Shown here: positions 60,127 through 64,000 of the stretch, piece by piece
How positions within the stretch are numbered: the first letter of the stretch is position 1
How the letters are laid out: every line of letters begins with the position of its first letter
Origin: Roseburia hominis
Lineage (GTDB): Bacteria > Bacillota > Clostridia > Lachnospirales > Lachnospiraceae
Assembly (NCBI GenBank): GCA_040702975.1
Contig: CP159990.1
Span: forward strand, 2,232,001-2,296,000
DNA: 64,000 nucleotides
Reading direction: 5' to 3'
Made by a program: the position numbers and the translations under genes
Notes under the pieces: model-generated
What the model saw: the letters and a program-made list of their open reading frames with translations, nothing else
Databases searched by the model: none
What the model was told of the DNA's origin: nothing

Positions 60127-63100
60127 ATGAGAAAAGAAGAGACATTCCGCACGCTTCCGGGATTGAGCCGCGAAGAGGAAGAACAGCAGCTGGCAGATAT
60201 TATTAAAGTGGCCCAGGATAATCTGGACAAAACACAGGGCTATGTCACTGAGTTATCGGACGAGCTGCATGAGTTGATGGAGACATACGGAACAAAAGAC
60301 AAGGAGGCACTGGCATTTTTTCATAATACGCAGTCACAGCTAAGGGAGAATCAGAGGGATTTACTGCGATGTAAAAAGGCGAGGAAGAAACCTTATTTTG
60401 GAAGAATTGATTTTAAGGATCCAAAGCAAAAGGAGGACGAGTCTTATTATGTGGGGCGGGTCGGTATCTCCGAAGGCGGAGTCAGGCCGCTTGTCATAGA
60501 TTGGAGAGCACCGGTGGCATCTATTTATTATGAAAATGCTATGGGCCCTTGCGAGTACGTGGTGAAAAGCGAGGGGACTTATCAGATTGATCTGAAGCGC
60601 AAACGGACTTACGAAATAGCAGAGGACAGGCTGGTCGATTTCTTTGATTCCGACGTGGTGGCAAATGATGAGCTTCTGACAAAATATCTTGCAAAGAGTA
60701 AAAAGGCAGTGTTAGGAGAAATTATTGCCACGATACAGAAAGAGCAGAATGCGATTATCCGCAAATCACCGAAAACGAATCTGATTGTGCAGGGAGTGGC
60801 AGGTTCCGGAAAGACGACTGTAGCAATGCATCGTATTTCCTATATTTTATACAATTATAAAAAAGAATTCCGCCCACAGGATTTTTATATCATCGGCAGT
60901 AATCGGATTTTGCTGAATTATATTACCAGTGTATTGCCGGATCTGGACGTGTACGGTATTTCTCAAATGACGATTGAACAGCTCTTTGTGCGGCTCCTCT
61001 ATGAAGACTGGGATCCGCGGACTTATCGTATTTCTCCGATTGACAGAAAGAATGAGTCGCTCTACATCAAAGGAAGCTATGAATGGTTCCGGGATATGGA
61101 ACGATTTTGCAATGGATACGAAGATATGCGAATCTCACAGAAGGAGATTCGACTGGAGAAAAATGGGGTTCTTCTTGTGAGAGAGACGACGATACGCAAC
61201 TACCTGGACAATAATCAGCAGATGTCTATGCAGAGCAAGATTAACATGCTAAATGAAATCCTGTTGTCAAGGCTGGAAAACGAATTGACAGGAAAATACG
61301 TTTCCTATACTCCAGAGGAGAAAAAGGAGCTCAGGCGTACCTATCGGTGGCATTTCGGAAAAGATGTCTGGAAAGGTTCCATATTTAAGGTCTATCAGGA
61401 GTTCCTTAACAGTCAGGCGTTAAAAGGCAAGGAGGTAGCGTTTACAGAGAATACGTTCGATATATATGATCTGGCTGCGCTTGCCTATTTGTATAAGCGC
61501 ATCAAAGAAACAGACGGAATCCGCGAGGCGAGCCATGTGATCATCGATGAGGCCCAGGACTTTGGTATGATGGCATATGCCGTACTCAAGTATTGTCTTC
61601 GCGGCTGTACCTACACCATCATGGGCGATGTATCACAGAATATTTATTTCGGCTATGGGCTGAACGACTGGAATGAGCTGCAGGAACTGATGCTGACCGG
61701 ATTAGATGACAGTTTCGGTCTGCTAAGGAAAAGCTATCGGAATACGGTGGAGATTTCTGATTTTGCAACAGAGATCCTGCGCCACGGGAGTTTCTCCATT
61801 TATCCGGTGGAGCCGATCAGTCGTCACGGCAATAAGGTGCAGGTAAAGGCGTGTGCCGATGAGAACGCTATGCTGTGTGAGACGGCCGGGACGGTCGAAA
61901 TCTGGCAGAGGGAGGGGCGTGAGACGATCGCGGTCATCTGTCGTGATGAGTCGGAAGCGTCAAGAGTAAGCAACTATCTTGGTGAGAAAATGCCTATCGT
62001 GGACAGTAATCTGGAAACGACTGAGTTTGGAAGCGGAATCATGGTGCTTCCGGTGGAATATACGAAGGGCCTGGAATTTGATGCGGTCCTTATTTACAAT
62101 CCCTCTGCGGAAAATTATCCGGCCACGGATCAGTATGTCAAGCTGCTTTACGTGGCGGCAACGAGGGCGCTGCATGAGCTGACGGTCGTTCATCAGGGAG
62201 ATCTGACGGATCTGATCGGGAAAGTGGTGCCGGAAGAGAAGCGCATGAGGTCGCTGGAAAAAGAGGGGAAACCGGAGGTAAAACGCCACAAAAAACAGGA
62301 AATCTCTGCAAAAGAGCAGGCGGTCATGGACGCTCTGCAGGGAGAGAAGGAACGGGCGGCGCGGAACTATTTGGGGCCGAAGCCGATTGTAGTACAGCAG
62401 GAGAAAGGACAAGATAACAGAGAAAAAAGGAGTTCGGCAAATCAGAATGATGGTATAAACAGTGTGTTGGCAGGAATGTCCGAAAAGAGGCAGCACGACC
62501 CAGGACAAAGAACTTCGATTCGTCAGTTGGAAAGAGAAAAATCTGTTCAGGGAAAGTATGGTAAGATTCTGCCCCAAAAGCCGCCAGAGGAAACAGAGAA
62601 TCTCCTGAATCCATCGCCCTACCAGTTCAGAGACGTACCGGAGGGCAGTGCACTGACTCCAAAAGGGCATAGCCGCATTGATAACGCTGTCCGTATCGTA
62701 AAAAAGACGAAGAGATATATTGATTTGATCAGCCGCTACGGAACACTGCGGCTGACGCCTTTGGAGGACACCATCATTCGGGTGCAGTTTTTAAAGGGCT
62801 CTCTGGCGGAATTTGAACCGGGCTACTGGAATTATCAACCCTCAAAGCAGGTCACATGGACGGCAAGAGAAGGAAAAAGCCTGGTGGAAATTTCGACGGC
62901 AAAGCTGGCAGTCCGGATCGAGAAGAAGACAGGCGCGCTAAAGTTCTATAATGGGGAGAAGAAGCTGCTGCTTGCCGAGAAGGCTGCTCTTCCGCGGCAG
63001 GTGGAGACGACTCCGTATGATCAGAACTGGGTGTATTTTGACTGGGAGAAGAAGGAGAAACTCTCGGCAAAGGGAATTCTGGCAGACGAATTGGAACGTA

Positions 63101-63336
63101 TGGAGCACAAGGCAAGATATATCAGCTTCGGAGGGAAAAGGCTGCGCATGCCATTTCTTGTATCTGTGTATGGTTACGGAATCGGCATCGCCGCGAGAAA
63201 GACGGTGATGTGCTGTAATATTCCGATGTATGGAACTTACATTTACACAGATGGCGAACCGCAGATCGACTACTATTTCCTCTATGGAGGGGACTATAAG
63301 GCGACACTGGAGTTATATAAAAGATTGACTTCTTAA
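60127..63336 (+). CDS. HelD-like UvrD-superfamily helicase fused to a GH31 N-terminal-type domain
   Basis: 1069 residues in one uninterrupted frame, after GGGAGGAAGAGG. Residues 1-700 match HelD/HelR, the ATPase that frees stalled RNA polymerase: N-terminal coiled coil, VGRVGISEGGVRPLVIDWRAP, Walker A GVAGSGKTT (near 224), DEAQDFGMM (near 471), GDVSQNIYFGYG, LRKSYRN and LYVAATRAL (near 675). A charged linker (~705-840) follows. Residues ~840-1069 resemble the beta-sandwich that precedes the catalytic barrel in GH31 glycosidases: TLRLTPLEDTIIRVQFL, FYNGEKKLLL, RMPFLVSVYGYGIGIA and IDYYFLYGGDYKATLELYKRLT, where GH31 enzymes continue into the barrel. Here the protein stops; no catalytic Asp is present. 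Confidence 0.85.
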   Translation: MRKEETFRTLPGLSREEEEQQLADIIKVAQDNLDKTQGYVTELSDELHELMETYGTKDKEALAFFHNTQSQLRENQRDLLRCKKARKKPYFGRIDFKDPKQKEDESYYVGRVGISEGGVRPLVIDWRAPVASIYYENAMGPCEYVVKSEGTYQIDLKRKRTYEIAEDRLVDFFDSDVVANDELLTKYLAKSKKAVLGEIIATIQKEQNAIIRKSPKTNLIVQGVAGSGKTTVAMHRISYILYNYKKEFRPQDFYIIGSNRILLNYITSVLPDLDVYGISQMTIEQLFVRLLYEDWDPRTYRISPIDRKNESLYIKGSYEWFRDMERFCNGYEDMRISQKEIRLEKNGVLLVRETTIRNYLDNNQQMSMQSKINMLNEILLSRLENELTGKYVSYTPEEKKELRRTYRWHFGKDVWKGSIFKVYQEFLNSQALKGKEVAFTENTFDIYDLAALAYLYKRIKETDGIREASHVIIDEAQDFGMMAYAVLKYCLRGCTYTIMGDVSQNIYFGYGLNDWNELQELMLTGLDDSFGLLRKSYRNTVEISDFATEILRHGSFSIYPVEPISRHGNKVQVKACADENAMLCETAGTVEIWQREGRETIAVICRDESEASRVSNYLGEKMPIVDSNLETTEFGSGIMVLPVEYTKGLEFDAVLIYNPSAENYPATDQYVKLLYVAATRALHELTVVHQGDLTDLIGKVVPEEKRMRSLEKEGKPEVKRHKKQEISAKEQAVMDALQGEKERAARNYLGPKPIVVQQEKGQDNREKRSSANQNDGINSVLAGMSEKRQHDPGQRTSIRQLEREKSVQGKYGKILPQKPPEETENLLNPSPYQFRDVPEGSALTPKGHSRIDNAVRIVKKTKRYIDLISRYGTLRLTPLEDTIIRVQFLKGSLAEFEPGYWNYQPSKQVTWTAREGKSLVEISTAKLAVRIEKKTGALKFYNGEKKLLLAEKAALPRQVETTPYDQNWVYFDWEKKEKLSAKGILADELERMEHKARYISFGGKRLRMPFLVSVYGYGIGIAARKTVMCCNIPMYGTYIYTDGEPQIDYYFLYGGDYKATLELYKRLTS

Positions 63337-63354
63337 GGCGTTCTGCTTTATTAT
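63325..63354 (+). promoter_or_regulatory. Possible promoter of iorA
   Basis: TTGACT (in the last helicase codons), 18 bases, TATTAT. The leader contains a second copy of GTTCTGCTTTATTA (63340-63353 and about 63403-63416). Confidence 0.5.
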
Positions 63355-63438
63355 GATGTGAAGGGGTATAGAAAAAGCTGGAGATGAAGGAAATGGAACT
63401 TCGGTTCTGCTTTATTAAGGTGAGAAGAGGTGAACAAT

Positions 63439-64000
63439 ATGCATAGAGAATTCTTAATGGGAAATGAGGCGATTGCTCTTGGGGCGATCGCGGCAGGAGT
63501 GAATTTGATTACTGGTTATCCGGGAACGCCTTCCACGGAGGTCCTGGAAACGGTGGCGAAGAACCGTCAGGAGAATCAATATGTGGAATGGTCGGTGAAT
63601 GAAAAAGCAGCCATGGAGGTTGCAGCAGGAGCGGCATACTGTGGGGCAAGAGTGATGGTCACGATGAAACAGGTCGGACTTAATGTGGCGTCCGATCCGC
63701 TCATGAGCCTGGAATATATTGGAGTGAAAGGCGGAATGGTGATTTTGGTGGCGGACGATCCGGGACCGATTTCTTCTCAGACGGAGCAGGATACCAGGCG
63801 TTTTTCCGCATTTTCAAAGCTTCCGTGTTTTGATCCGTCCTCGGCTCAGGAAGCGTATGAGATGGTGCAGGAGGCGTTTGCGTATTCGGAAGAATATGGA
63901 ACGCCGGTATTCTTCCGGCCGACAACAAGGGTCTGTCACGGCTATGCTTCGATTCTGGTAAAAGATGTGGAGGAATATTCGTTACATAAGGCGGAGGGAT
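63439..64000 (+). CDS. iorA: Indolepyruvate:ferredoxin oxidoreductase alpha subunit (3' end outside window)
   Basis: The first 187 residues are visible; the frame runs off the window. GAAGAGGTGAACAAT precedes the ATG. MGNEAIALGAIAAGVNLITGYPGTPSTEVLE and VEWSVNEKAAMEVAAGAAYCGARVMVTMKQVGLNVASDP are the pyrimidine-domain signatures of IorA. The enzyme oxidises arylpyruvates from aromatic amino acid breakdown to acyl-CoA and reduces ferredoxin, which could be re-oxidised by the Rnf complex. The thiamine-binding and ferredoxin domains would lie beyond the window, and iorB is expected next. Confidence 0.95.
   Translation, partial: MHREFLMGNEAIALGAIAAGVNLITGYPGTPSTEVLETVAKNRQENQYVEWSVNEKAAMEVAAGAAYCGARVMVTMKQVGLNVASDPLMSLEYIGVKGGMVILVADDPGPISSQTEQDTRRFSAFSKLPCFDPSSAQEAYEMVQEAFAYSEEYGTPVFFRPTTRVCHGYASILVKDVEEYSLHKAEG

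Noticed and set aside
62200-62700. Frameshift or stop between helicase and GH31-like parts
   Set aside because: The frame is continuous through the linker with normal codons; the fusion stands in this sequence.

Overview
The window looks like a chromosome segment of a gut-type Lachnospiraceae bacterium (Clostridia, low-GC Gram-positive, spore-forming lineage). The evidence is the ispH gene overlapping an S1-domain gene, a six-subunit Rnf complex in the order C-D-G-E-A-B, a GerW/YtfJ sporulation protein beside a DUF2953 protein, purine-rich ribosome binding sites with frequent TTG and GTG starts, sigma-A promoters with 17-base spacers, an msm-type alpha-galactoside operon and a class C sortase pilus locus. 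I name no species.

Layout. 1-7.7 kb: end of an NlpC/P60 wall hydrolase gene, ispH, an S1 RNA-binding protein, then rnfCDGEAB. 7.8-11.4 kb: two small membrane-protein genes and, divergently arranged, apbE (the flavin transferase expected to load RnfG and RnfD) and a NusG_II/Gx-transporter pair. 11.5-21.5 kb: core genes ruvAB, zapA, a U32 peptidase-like protein, an FtsW/RodA flippase-type protein and a class B PBP whose genes overlap by 311 bases, DUF2953, gerW. 21.6-24.1 kb: a lipoprotein, rpsB, tsf. 24.2-30.9 kb: an AraC regulator and a convergent sugar ABC transporter plus GH36 alpha-galactosidase.

31.2-47.0 kb is a signalling island on one strand: three hybrid histidine kinases, an Hpt protein, a REC-HD-GYP-GGDEF protein, a degenerate-GGDEF/EAL protein and, in the middle, a lipoprotein GH5 cellulase. 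It reads as a multistep phosphorelay feeding cyclic-di-GMP turnover, perhaps responding to plant polysaccharide. An intact IS256-family element (47146-48781, with an 8-base target duplication) separates it from a sortase pilus locus (48.8-55.8 kb: XRE regulator, two sortases, shaft pilin, large adhesin carrying a cysteine-peptidase domain).

55.8-64.0 kb: a YitT membrane protein and a Crp/Fnr regulator, a PadR/DUF2812 pair behind a 20-base perfect palindrome, a 2H phosphoesterase, a ferritin-like protein, a 1069-residue protein joining a HelD-like helicase to what looks like the N-terminal part of a GH31 glycosidase, and the start of iorA.

The points I would look at first are the HelD-GH31 fusion, a 48-base palindromic repeat found three times directly behind transcription terminators, the FtsW/PBP dual-frame overlap, the cellulase inside the phosphorelay island, and a paired-box architecture shared by the araC gene and the transporter operon. 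I saw no rRNA, tRNA, CRISPR array, prophage or replication origin.
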